Shown piece by piece: positions 36,833 to 44,239 of a DNA stretch of 64,000 nt; position 1 is the stretch's first letter, and the number at the start of each line of letters is the position of its first letter. Below the pieces are notes generated by a model, which was not told where the DNA came from, did no database searches, and saw only the letters and a list, made by a program, of their open reading frames with translations. The stretch is taken from contig JAFVAT010000005.1 of the NCBI GenBank assembly GCA_017480385.1, positions 1 through 64,000 on the forward strand, written 5' to 3'. Source of the DNA: Alphaproteobacteria bacterium. GTDB taxonomy: Bacteria > Pseudomonadota > Alphaproteobacteria > CAAGCB01 > CAG-977. The translations under genes were made by a program, and so were the position numbers.

Positions 36833-37458
36833 AATCCGAAATTTGCTTTTTCTGCCCCGACCGTCGTTGGTTCGGAATGTCCCGAATACAGAACGGTATT
36901 TTCAGGCAAAGCAAAAACTTTCTGGATGATACTGCTGCGCAGCTGAACAAAATCTCCGCCGGGAAAATGCGTCGCGCCATAGCTGTCTTTAAAAATCGTA
37001 TCGCCGACAAAAGCCGTGCCATTCGCCGCATCATAATAAAGAACGGAATCCGGCGTATGTCCCGGCGTATGAATGACTTGCAGACGAATTTTCGGATCGG
37101 CGGTTAAAATGATTTCATCACCTTCCGCAACATATTCCGCCTCGGTCAAATTGAAACGCCGATTACAGTAATCCCCTAAATTTAATCGGTCGTCTTGCAA
37201 GTAATCCCGCCCATTTTGGTGAGCCAAATAAGGAATATTCAGCTGTTTATGCAAAAATTCAACCGCGCCGATATGATCAAAATGTCCGTGCGTGATCAGC
37301 ATTTTTTCAATCGTCCAACCGTTTTTTTGTATCATATCCGCCAATTTTTCGGCCTCTGCCGCCGGATCGACCAAAAAGCCATGTTTTGTTTGCTCATCAA
37401 TATAAAAGTAAGCCTTGGTCTCGATTACATCTAAGACCTCGACAGGTTTAACAATCAT
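36829..37458 (-). CDS. MBL-fold metallo-hydrolase, glyoxalase II-like
   Basis: The protein has the metallo-beta-lactamase motif THGHFDHIGA (residues about 57-66), then HTPGHTPDSVLYY with further metal-binding His, GDTIFKDSYGATHFPGG with the bridging Asp, and GHSEPTTVGAEKA near the C terminus. Order and length (209 residues) match the YcbL/glyoxalase II-like group that hydrolyses thioesters such as S-lactoylglutathione. The start is ATG 37458 with AAGGA nine bases before; its 3' end overlaps crcB by four bases. Confidence 0.9.
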   Translation of the reverse strand: MIVKPVEVLDVIETKAYFYIDEQTKHGFLVDPAAEAEKLADMIQKNGWTIEKMLITHGHFDHIGAVEFLHKQLNIPYLAHQNGRDYLQDDRLNLGDYCNRRFNLTEAEYVAEGDEIILTADPKIRLQVIHTPGHTPDSVLYYDAANGTAFVGDTIFKDSYGATHFPGGDFVQLRSSIIQKVFALPENTVLYSGHSEPTTVGAEKANFGF

Positions 37459-37818
37459 AAACAACTATCCTTATTTTATTCTCTGCTTTTTACCCGTCAC
37501 TATACGCCCGATCCTTCCTTTTTCCAACAACAACCAAAAGATATCCGATCCAACTGCAAAAAAGGACACTCCGCGCACTTATACTGTTAACATCTCCAAA
37601 ACAGTGCACCGCGGCACAATTTCCCGCTGCGATAATCAGATACAAAGACCATACGGTATTATTGTTCCGGCATATGATAATGTTTTTACATCATTCATTG
37701 TCAGCTCCTCAGGTTCAGTTGCAGAGGCCGGACTGCAATCTGAGTTTACCTAAGGAGTTTTTCCACACATAGCTGTTAAGCTTTTCGGAACTACATGCAT
37801 GGCACATGGTTTTCGGGT
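37459..37818. other. Intergenic region without evident gene
   Basis: The 360 bases between the MBL gene and the HNH protein 5 terminator show no coding potential I trust. A plus-strand frame of about 110 codons runs through it (37415-37753), but it begins inside the MBL gene, has no ribosome site and no recognisable motif. I see no clear RNA structure. Confidence 0.5.
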
Positions 37819-37848
37819 TAAAAAAAAGCCTCCCGATAGGGGGAGGCT
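37819..37848 (-). terminator. Terminator after HNH protein 5
   Basis: An 8-bp stem AGCCTCCC/GGGAGGCT (37827-37834 and 37841-37848) with a 6-nt loop is followed on the minus strand by nine T. On the plus strand it is followed by CCTTTTT, so it may be bidirectional. Confidence 0.88.
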
Positions 37849-37857
37849 CCTTTTTAA

Positions 37858-38610
37858 TTAACGGTCTCTTTTGCGCTGTTTCGCTAAAGAAGCCATAACA
37901 ACCGACTTTTTGCTTTCGTCCTTCGGCGGCGGAGCAAACTTCGCTAATTCACGTTTGCGAGCCGCGGCGTCGGCAACATGTTCCACCTTATAGATTTTCG
38001 GATAATTATTCGGATTGACACGAGAAGTATAATTCGGCAGCACCTTTTCATTATCTTTCGTAAAGCCGTACTGCTTCGGATCGTAAATCATCGAGTCTGT
38101 CCACGGCAGCAACACCTTGCGCGATCCGTTGCCAATACCCTGAATCTGTTTATCCAAAACGTCATGGTGCCACTGATCATGCGGATACAGCGGCGTCAGG
38201 ATAAAGTTGGAAAACTCATTCTTGCCACCGCCGTGAATCGGCAATTTATGATGCACATTATATCCGTTAACGGATTTTCCTTCCGCCATGCGCGCAATCT
38301 CAGCATCAGTCATACCCAACAGGTCCTTTAATTCCTGAGCATGCTCATTCGCCAACATTTTCAAAAACTTGGAACGGATTCCTTCCTGACCGTTTGCCCC
38401 CTGAAATTCAGCGCGCCGCGCTTTGCGTTCTTCACTGGAAGGAACTTTATATTCGACTTCTGTCAGCTTCAAACCGTGAATCGTATCAAAAGAAAAATTC
38501 CCCGGTTTGTACTGAGAAGCCGCCTGCGGCTGGAACGAATTTTGGTTTTTCTTTCCTTTGCCTTTTTTGCGGTCACGCTTGGCGTGAACTAAATTATATT
38601 CGGGAAGCAT
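37858..38610 (-). CDS. HNH nuclease-like protein 5
   Basis: The 250-residue member has the tag LVHAKRDRKKGKGKKN (7-22), a Gln/Asn-rich linker, FSFDTIHGLKLTEVEYKVP (39-57), NVHHKLPIHGGG (His 120-121), N135, PHDQWHH (His 144 and 148) and LPWTDSMIYDPKQ. After the motif it has about 60 residues shared only with protein 6 (PNYTSRVNPNNYPKIY) and ends KSVVMASLAKQRKRDR, the best example of the shared tail. Proteins 5 and 6 are the closest pair and lie 1.3 kb apart around an MFS gene, so they probably arose by duplication. Confidence 0.86.
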   Translation of the reverse strand: MLPEYNLVHAKRDRKKGKGKKNQNSFQPQAASQYKPGNFSFDTIHGLKLTEVEYKVPSSEERKARRAEFQGANGQEGIRSKFLKMLANEHAQELKDLLGMTDAEIARMAEGKSVNGYNVHHKLPIHGGGKNEFSNFILTPLYPHDQWHHDVLDKQIQGIGNGSRKVLLPWTDSMIYDPKQYGFTKDNEKVLPNYTSRVNPNNYPKIYKVEHVADAAARKRELAKFAPPPKDESKKSVVMASLAKQRKRDR

Positions 38611-38660
38611 ACTTATTTCTCCTTAACCCTTTGAAAAATCGATCTTAAGAGTATCGTACG

Positions 38661-38678
38661 AAAAATAGACAAAAAAAT
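38661..38678. promoter_or_regulatory. A-tract element upstream of HNH protein 5
   Basis: AAAAATAGACAAAAAAAT on the plus strand, 51-68 bases upstream of the HNH protein 5 start. It is identical over 18 bases to 28568-28585 upstream of HNH protein 4, in the opposite orientation relative to its gene. On the minus strand a GATACT about 20 bases nearer the gene could be a -10 box. Confidence 0.4.
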
Positions 38679-38689
38679 CAACAAAAATT

Positions 38690-39859
38690 TTACTTTTCTT
38701 TTTTTATGGCTCTGCTGCAAAGAAAAACGATAATCAACCGACCGCCTGTCACACAGGCAAAGGCCAGACGCACACCGAAAAAATCGGCCAAATATCCGGC
38801 TCCAAGGTAAATAAGAGCCTGAAATACGGCTGTCAGCAAGGATAAAATCGATCCCATTGTCGCGCGCTGAGAGGCAATATATTCGTTTTGCAGCAATTCC
38901 ATTTTCGTTGTTTCCGTTATGCCATAGGATAAATTCGATAGGGCCATTATAAACGGGGAAAAAACAGAGTTCAGCACCAGTGCCGTCCCTCTGATTCCAA
39001 CGCTCCATAAAACGGAACAGACCAATAGTTTCAATGGCTGAAAGCGGCGAAAACAGGGCATGAGAGCGTATCCAACCATACCGGCGATCTGCTTGCAGCC
39101 GCGAATCAAATTAACTGCCCAAGCGGCAATCACGTTTTCAAAATAGATCCCTTCGAACCGGTGAACCGTCATACAAAAAGACGAATCCAGAATTTCAATC
39201 ACAGAAAACAAACGCAGCTTTTTATTGCGCCATAAAAGAAAGAAAGCCTGCTTGAAATCATGATCTCCGTTTATATTAGTCTTACTTTCCAAAGGCGGAT
39301 TGACATAGAAAAAAGCAATAACCAACTGACCGGCCATTGGCAGAATCGAAATCCATGCCAAGATTTGAATCGGATAAAAATACATAACGCCGGCAGCGGT
39401 TAAAACGCTGATCAGCAATCCGGACTGATTATAAACACGGCTGCGGGCGTAAATCAGCTTAAAGTCCTGCCCTTCGCCGATCGCCTGCATTGTTTCAAAC
39501 ATCAAAGCGTCTGCCGTTCCGGACATAAATGCGTCGCTGGCACCGTATAATACAGCGCCGACAAACAACAACGGCACGCAATGAAGTTGACCGGCCACGG
39601 CCCAAAGCAGCAAACAAATTAAAATGAGTGCCGCCGATAAAATCAATGTTTGCCGCCGACCGATTTTATCCGAAAAAATGCCGGTCGGAATTTCTAAAAC
39701 CGCTTGAGACAAACCGCATAGGGAAAACACAGACATCGCCATAACATAGGACTGTGTAATGTCTTGAAAAAAAATCGACAACACCGCTGTCATCGGCCAT
39801 AATCCGGAAAAGAAATTATCCCATTTAAACAGCGTCTTATTTCGTCGCAAATCTGACAT
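38690..39859 (-). CDS. MFS transporter
   Basis: The 389-residue protein has about 12 membrane segments and the MFS loop 2-3 signature EIPTGIFSDKIGRRQTLIL (about residues 55-73), the variant D-x-x-G-R-R. Substrate cannot be predicted; relatives with EIPTG are often annotated as drug or unknown-substrate exporters. It sits between HNH proteins 5 and 6 on the same strand, with its own leader; whether it is linked to them is unknown. Confidence 0.88.
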   Translation of the reverse strand: MSDLRRNKTLFKWDNFFSGLWPMTAVLSIFFQDITQSYVMAMSVFSLCGLSQAVLEIPTGIFSDKIGRRQTLILSAALILICLLLWAVAGQLHCVPLLFVGAVLYGASDAFMSGTADALMFETMQAIGEGQDFKLIYARSRVYNQSGLLISVLTAAGVMYFYPIQILAWISILPMAGQLVIAFFYVNPPLESKTNINGDHDFKQAFFLLWRNKKLRLFSVIEILDSSFCMTVHRFEGIYFENVIAAWAVNLIRGCKQIAGMVGYALMPCFRRFQPLKLLVCSVLWSVGIRGTALVLNSVFSPFIMALSNLSYGITETTKMELLQNEYIASQRATMGSILSLLTAVFQALIYLGAGYLADFFGVRLAFACVTGGRLIIVFLCSRAIKKEK

Positions 39860-39873
39860 AAATAAAAAAATAC

Positions 39874-39918
39874 CCTAAAAAATAAACACAGAGAACCGTC
39901 TTCCGATCCTCTGTGTTT
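39874..39918 (-). terminator. Terminator after HNH protein 6
   Basis: A 10-bp stem AAACACAGAG/CTCTGTGTTT (39884-39893 and 39909-39918) is followed on the minus strand by TTATTTTTT. It lies 17 bases after the HNH protein 6 stop. Confidence 0.82.
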
Positions 39919-39935
39919 AAAATATTTAAAAATGC

Positions 39936-40790
39936 CTACCCGCGCTGACGGCTTTTGACAATTTGACGAACAGCCAATCTGGTTTTGCCGTTTTTGCCCT
40001 TTGTTTCGTTCGGCTTGCCCTGCCGCGTCTGCTGCTGTGCCTTCTTTTCATCAAGGCTGGCATAAAACTCTGCCATATCTTTCTGGCGTTTGGCCACGCT
40101 GATGTGTTCGGGTTTATACAATTCGGGATAATTTGCCGGATTGACGTTGGAGGTATAATTCGGTTTGACCGGCTGGTTTTCCTTGGTAAAGCCGAACTGC
40201 TTGGGATCATAAATCATTTCGTCCGTATAGGGGATCTTAATCGTTCTTGTTTCGCCTTCGCGAATCCCCAGCAATTGAGCGTCCATCACGTCTTTGTGCC
40301 ACTGATCATGCGGATACAGCGGCGTCAGGATAAAGTTGGAAAATTCGTTTTTACCGCCGCCGTGCAAAGCTTTCTTGTGATGTACGTTAAAGCCGTTCGG
40401 CGTATAGCCTTCGCGCATGCCTTCAATATCGCGTTCGGTCAGGCCTAATCTTTCCACCAGCAGCGTTTCGTATTCATTCGCCAACATCTTTAAAAATTTC
40501 GAGCGTACCCCTTCAACAACGACATTGCCGTTTTCGTCACGGACGCCGTTGAATTCATTGCGCTTTGCCACACGTTCAGCCTTGGAAGGAACCGTATATT
40601 CGACTTCCTTTAATTTTAACCCGTGAATCGTGTCAAAGGAAAAATTTCCTTCACGCTGGTCCCTGTTATGATGACCTTCTGAATAAAAACCGCCGTTAGC
40701 CGCATAGTTTTGCTGCTTGTTGCCGCCGTTGCCGCGGCCTTTGCCCTTTTTGCGTTCCCGCTTAACGTGAACAAATTTTTCATCTAACAT
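39936..40790 (-). CDS. HNH nuclease-like protein 6
   Basis: The longest member (284 residues): tag FVHVKRERKKGKGRG (6-20), a longer Gly/Asn/Gln linker, FSFDTIHGLKLKEVEYTVP, an inserted acidic turn (DENGNVVVEG, 85-94), NVHHKKALHGGG (His 137-138), N152, PHDQWH (His 161 and 165), IPYTDEMIYDPKQ, the PNYTSNVNPANYPELYKPEH block shared with protein 5, a charged low-complexity stretch, and the tail TRLAVRQIVKSRQRG. The L-P of the motif is K-A here, so this copy may have changed at the active site, though all three histidine positions and the Asn remain. Confidence 0.86.
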   Translation of the reverse strand: MLDEKFVHVKRERKKGKGRGNGGNKQQNYAANGGFYSEGHHNRDQREGNFSFDTIHGLKLKEVEYTVPSKAERVAKRNEFNGVRDENGNVVVEGVRSKFLKMLANEYETLLVERLGLTERDIEGMREGYTPNGFNVHHKKALHGGGKNEFSNFILTPLYPHDQWHKDVMDAQLLGIREGETRTIKIPYTDEMIYDPKQFGFTKENQPVKPNYTSNVNPANYPELYKPEHISVAKRQKDMAEFYASLDEKKAQQQTRQGKPNETKGKNGKTRLAVRQIVKSRQRG

Positions 40791-40840
40791 CAGTTTACCC
40801 TCAAAAAAACAAAAAAATGAAGCGGGTTACCCCGTACCCT

Positions 40841-40861
40841 TGACAAAAATATACAAAAAAG
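40841..40861 (-). promoter_or_regulatory. A-tract element upstream of HNH protein 6
   Basis: TGACAAAAATATACAAAAAAG on the plus strand resembles the elements upstream of the other HNH genes (TATACAAAAAA against TAGACAAAAAA), 51-71 bases upstream of the start codon. It is a weaker match than the pair at 28568 and 38661. Confidence 0.3.
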
Positions 40862-40938
40862 CAAAAAAACTGTCCAGAAAAATAATTCCTTCAAAAGCGC
40901 TTACGCACTTTCAAACGCAACCCTTTGCCTCGGCGGCA

Positions 40939-41247
40939 TTATTCTTCTGTTTCATCAGAGGGCCTCTCCTGACAGCGATAGTACACACGATGAGGCAAAA
41001 AGACTCGGCAAGACCAATACTTATGTCCGTCATAAGCAGCCTCTTTATTTGTTTTTTGACACGCCTCCTGCGCCATTTTGATAATCTCGTTTGCATTTGT
41101 TGAATACCGATTATAACAAATAGCGATCCGGTCAGGCGTCGATTCGCCTACGGTATACGGAGATCCAGCTTCACGTCTGGAGTCGACGAAGGGCGTTTGA
41201 ATACAGCCGCTGACAAGCAATAAAAATAAAAAAAACAGCTTTTTCAT
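40939..41247 (-). CDS. Small lipoprotein conserved in alphaproteobacteria
   Basis: The 102-residue protein has a lipoprotein signal (KKLFFLFLLLVSGC, Cys near residue 15). The mature part has the pattern PDRIAICYNRYSTNANEIIKMAQEAC, then YWSCRVFLPHRVYYRC, with four conserved cysteines. Proteins with this I-A-I-C-Y-N and C-terminal C-P/C-V type pattern are common as hypothetical lipoproteins in this class; no function is known. It is divergent from the DHH genes. Confidence 0.78.
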   Translation of the reverse strand: MKKLFFLFLLLVSGCIQTPFVDSRREAGSPYTVGESTPDRIAICYNRYSTNANEIIKMAQEACQKTNKEAAYDGHKYWSCRVFLPHRVYYRCQERPSDETEE

Positions 41248-41413
41248 GACTAATCTAATGACACCCCCAGAAAATAAACTGTTTTATCATCTCCGAAAAT
41301 AGCCCGATGTTCAACACGAAAACGTTTTTTTTTCATTTTTACAAAGCTTTGGTTGATTTTGATTATATATTTCGCCTATCCTGAATTTGGTAGAGTAAAA
41401 AAAGGAGTTTTCA

Positions 41414-42340
41414 ATGCAGGCAAAAAAAAGGCTGCTGACACGCAGCGACTTTGATGGTTTGGTTTGCGCAGCCTTGCTGAAAGAGTTGGGAATTATCGAC
41501 GAAATACAATTTGTTCACCCGAAAGATATGCAGGACGGCAGAATATCGATCACTTCCATGGATATTACGGCGAATCTGCCCTACGTTGATGGCGTTGACA
41601 TAGCCTTTGATCATCATATCAGTGAAGTATCCCGCGTAAACAGTCCTCCCAATCATATTGTTTATCCCAATGCTCCTTCTGCTGCCCGCGTTGTCTATGA
41701 ATACTACGGTGCCGAAAAGCGCTTCAAAGATATTCCGCCGTCTTTAATGGAAGCCGTTGACGTTGCCGACTCCGCGCAATATACCGTAGAGCAGATCACA
41801 AACCCGACCGGGTGGATTTTACTGACATTCATTATGGATCCCCGCACAGGGTTGGGACGGTTCAAAAATTTCCGGATTACGAATTATGCTTTGATGATGA
41901 AGCTGATTGATTTGTGCCGAACACAGAGCGTGGACGAAATCCTGCAGGACGAGGACGTCCAGGAGCGCGTTCAGCTTTATTTTGAACATAAAGACAAGTT
42001 TGTTGAACAGCTGAAAAACTGCACGCATGTGCACAAAACGGCGGCACATATTAACTTGCGCGATCAGGAAACGATTTATGCCGGCAACAGGTTTTATGTT
42101 TATGCGTTATATCCGCAGATTAATATTTCCGTACACGAGCTGTGGGGCAAAAATAAAAGAAATGTGGTATTCGCCGTCGGAAAATCGATTTTTAACCGTA
42201 CGTCCAAAATGAACATCGGGGAATTTTTGCTACAATACGGCGGCGGGGGTCATGTCACGGCGGGCACCTGTCAGGTCCCTGTTGATCAGGCTGACAAGAT
42301 CCGTCAGGAAATCATTACGGCTATGGTTCAGGACGTATAG
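41414..42340 (+). CDS. DHH-family phosphoesterase, first tandem copy
   Basis: The 308-residue protein has the DHH domain: TRSDFDGLVCAALL near the N terminus (Asp pair for Mn2+), DHHISE near residue 64, and a DHHA1-type C-terminal GGGGHVTAGTCQV that binds substrate phosphate. Relatives are annotated as exopolyphosphatase or oligoribonuclease/pAp phosphatase-like; the real substrate is not known. A second copy follows after 12 bases with about 55-60 % of positions alike by eye. Both keep all metal-binding residues, so neither looks decayed. AAGGAG lies before the ATG. Confidence 0.88.
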   Translation: MQAKKRLLTRSDFDGLVCAALLKELGIIDEIQFVHPKDMQDGRISITSMDITANLPYVDGVDIAFDHHISEVSRVNSPPNHIVYPNAPSAARVVYEYYGAEKRFKDIPPSLMEAVDVADSAQYTVEQITNPTGWILLTFIMDPRTGLGRFKNFRITNYALMMKLIDLCRTQSVDEILQDEDVQERVQLYFEHKDKFVEQLKNCTHVHKTAAHINLRDQETIYAGNRFYVYALYPQINISVHELWGKNKRNVVFAVGKSIFNRTSKMNIGEFLLQYGGGGHVTAGTCQVPVDQADKIRQEIITAMVQDV

Positions 42341-42352
42341 CAGAGGTTTTTC

Positions 42353-43303
42353 ATGGTTGACGACAGATTTCGGTTGGTCACGCGCAGCGATTTCGACGGC
42401 TTGGTTTGTGCCGTCCTGTTAAAAGAACTGGACCTGATCGACGACATTAAATTCGTTCACCCCAAAGATGTTCAAGACGGTTTAGTCGATATCCGCCCAG
42501 GGGATATCATGACGAATCTTCCTTATTCCAAAGAAGCGTCTTATGTCTTTGACCACCATATCAGCGAATTGGCGCGTGTCGGTCAAAAAAGCAACAGTTA
42601 TATTAATCCGGAGGCACCCTCTGCCGCGCGCGTTGTTTGGGAAACTTTCGGGGGCAAAAGCCGCTTTGTCAATATTTCCGAAGAAATGATGACAGCGGTT
42701 GATAAAGCGGACAGCGCCGATTACACAATTGACGATATTCTGCACCCGACCGGCTGGACATTGCTGAGTTTTATTATGGATTCCCGCACGGGATTGGGAC
42801 GGTTTCACAATTTCAGAATCTCGAATTACCAGCTGATGATGAATTTAATTGATTTCTGCCGTTCTCATGATCCCGAAGAAATTCTGGAAATGCCGGACGT
42901 CAAAGAGCGCGTTGATTTATATTTTTCACATCAGGATAAATTCATCGAACAGCTGAAACGGCAGACGACGATTTATAAAAATCTGGCCTATATCGACATC
43001 TTAAATGAAGACATCATTTACGCGGGCAACCGTTTCATGATTTATGCTTTATATCCTGAAATCAACGTGTCCATGCATGCGATGTGGAGAATCAACGGCC
43101 AGCGGATTGTTTATGCCGTCGGCAAATCCATTTTAAACAGATCCAATATCATCAACATAGGCGAATTGCTGCTGCGATACGGCGGCGGCGGACATGGCAA
43201 TGTCGGGACCTGTCAAATTGATTTGGACCAAGCAGCGGCAGTCAAAGACGAACTGATCGCCGTTTTGACGGATCCGCAGTACACGCAGCAAATTGAAAAA
43301 TAA
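42353..43303 (+). CDS. DHH-family phosphoesterase, second tandem copy
   Basis: The 316-residue paralogue repeats the features of the first copy: VTRSDFDGLVCAVLLKELDL, DHHISELARVG near residue 64, and RYGGGGHGNVGTCQIDL near the C terminus. Main differences are in the middle (residues 75-110) and in the last residues. The genes are 12 bases apart with AGAGG before this ATG, so they are one operon and could form a heteromer or have split substrates. The two products share the same pattern across the inter-domain region (PTGWILLTFIMDPRTGLGRF / PTGWTLLSFIMDSRTGLGRF). Confidence 0.88.
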   Translation: MVDDRFRLVTRSDFDGLVCAVLLKELDLIDDIKFVHPKDVQDGLVDIRPGDIMTNLPYSKEASYVFDHHISELARVGQKSNSYINPEAPSAARVVWETFGGKSRFVNISEEMMTAVDKADSADYTIDDILHPTGWTLLSFIMDSRTGLGRFHNFRISNYQLMMNLIDFCRSHDPEEILEMPDVKERVDLYFSHQDKFIEQLKRQTTIYKNLAYIDILNEDIIYAGNRFMIYALYPEINVSMHAMWRINGQRIVYAVGKSILNRSNIINIGELLLRYGGGGHGNVGTCQIDLDQAAAVKDELIAVLTDPQYTQQIEK

Positions 43304-43307
43304 GTCT

Positions 43308-43814
43308 TTATTGCTTGATCTGAATTGAAAATTCCGTCACGCCGAGCAAGTGATCCAAAGTTTCAAAAGAATCCAAACGCCCGACAGCAACACCGGCAGA
43401 AGTTAACATCGGAACATCAACCGTCAGGCTTGCCGGCGTTGGTCCAAACAGCAAAAAGAGTGTGTTATTCTTCAGCCTCAACACAACTTCACCCGCAAAA
43501 AAAGCACGTCTTTTTAAAGACTTGTCCTGAGGCTCTTTTACTTGTTTTGCCAAAGTTCCGACATAACCGCCGCGGCCCCATCTGGTCATAATGATTTTTT
43601 GCGGCAGTTGAGCCAGCACCTGTCGGGTCGTTTCATTATCATACAGATGCATTTCAAATGATTCTTCATCCGTGGAAAGAAGAACAACCGGCAGAGCGTC
43701 GCTGACAGAAGCGGATACTTTATTTAATCGGGCAAATTCCAGACGTTCATCGGCAATCCTGCTGACGACGCAAACAAACAACCCCAAAAGGACAAGCAGA
43801 AAAAGTTTTTTCAT
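43308..43814 (-). CDS. Membrane-anchored or exported cyclophilin-like fold protein
   Basis: The protein has an N-terminal hydrophobic segment (FLLVLLGLFVCVVS) and a domain matching the cyclophilin-like group: SFEMHLYDNETTRQVLAQLP, then GRGGYVGTLAKQV and a C-terminal VGRLDSFETLDHLLG. Proteins of this fold resemble small thermostable cyclophilins without the catalytic Arg; function is unknown. ATG 43814 gives 168 residues and is favoured because it precedes the hydrophobic segment, though its ribosome site is weak; a TTG at 43862 is possible. It converges on the DHH pair with four bases between. Confidence 0.72.
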   Translation of the reverse strand: MKKLFLLVLLGLFVCVVSRIADERLEFARLNKVSASVSDALPVVLLSTDEESFEMHLYDNETTRQVLAQLPQKIIMTRWGRGGYVGTLAKQVKEPQDKSLKRRAFFAGEVVLRLKNNTLFLLFGPTPASLTVDVPMLTSAGVAVGRLDSFETLDHLLGVTEFSIQIKQ

Positions 43815-43881
43815 TGCTTTTTGCCCGATAAAAATAAGGATTTGCCGCCCCTCCTCCTTCAAGACGGTTTATCTATAACAA

Positions 43882-43902
43882 CAAAAGCCCCGCAAAGGGG
43901 CC
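43882..43902 (-). terminator. Terminator after tRNA-Phe
   Basis: A G+C stem GCCCC/GGGGC (43887-43891 and 43897-43901) followed on the minus strand by TTTTGTTG, eight bases after the tRNA 3' end. Confidence 0.72.
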
Positions 43903-43910
43903 TCGTGAAA

Positions 43911-43986
43911 TGGTGCCTGGGGACGGAATCGAACCGCCGACACGGGGATTTTCAGTCCCCTGCTCTACCGACTGAGCTACCCAGGC
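43911..43986 (-). tRNA. tRNA-Phe (GAA)
   Basis: The 76-base minus-strand sequence folds as a tRNA: acceptor GCCTGGG pairing with CCCAGGC, D arm with AGCTCAGTCGGTAGAGC, anticodon stem GGGGA/TCCCC around the loop CTGAAAA with anticodon GAA, T arm GGCGG TTCGATT CCGTC, and an encoded CCA end. Confidence 0.97.
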
Positions 43987-44038
43987 GCCTTACAGAAAGA
44001 GGTTATACTCGATTCAAAATGATCTGTCCATACCTTTT

Positions 44039-44239
44039 TCATTTTTTTTCTTCAGTTTCTTCTTCCTCGTCAGTTTCAATCACATAAGCTCCCGTCAGCC
44101 ACCGGTTCAAATCGACGTCCGCACATCGTTTCGAACAAAACGGTTTATACGGGAAAACGGCTGTTTTGCCGCAAATCGGACATTTCAAATCCAATTCGGG
44201 CAAATCCGAAGGACGTTCAAACACATTTGGCTTTTTCAT
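44039..44239 (-). CDS. yacG: DNA gyrase inhibitor YacG
   Basis: YacG is a small zinc protein that in E. coli binds GyrB and blocks DNA binding by gyrase. The 66-residue product has the zinc site CPICGK ... FCSKRCADVDLNRWLTG, four cysteines in C-x2-C and C-x3-C pattern, with the family's DLNRWL after it, and an acidic C-terminal tail. ATG 44239 has AGAGGGG upstream. Its start overlaps the end of the RNase G-like gene by 23 bases. The rng-yacG order with maf is usual in alphaproteobacteria. Confidence 0.93.
   Translation of the reverse strand: MKKPNVFERPSDLPELDLKCPICGKTAVFPYKPFCSKRCADVDLNRWLTGAYVIETDEEEETEEKK

Noticed and set aside
37415-37753. A plus-strand frame of 112 codons
   Set aside because: It begins inside the MBL-hydrolase gene, lacks a ribosome site and has no recognisable signal or motif.
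21979-40790. HNH genes as homing endonucleases, insertion elements or prophage parts
   Set aside because: They do not interrupt genes or introns, no transposase, integrase, att-like repeats or phage structural genes are nearby, and the motif order is of the bacteriocin DNase kind.
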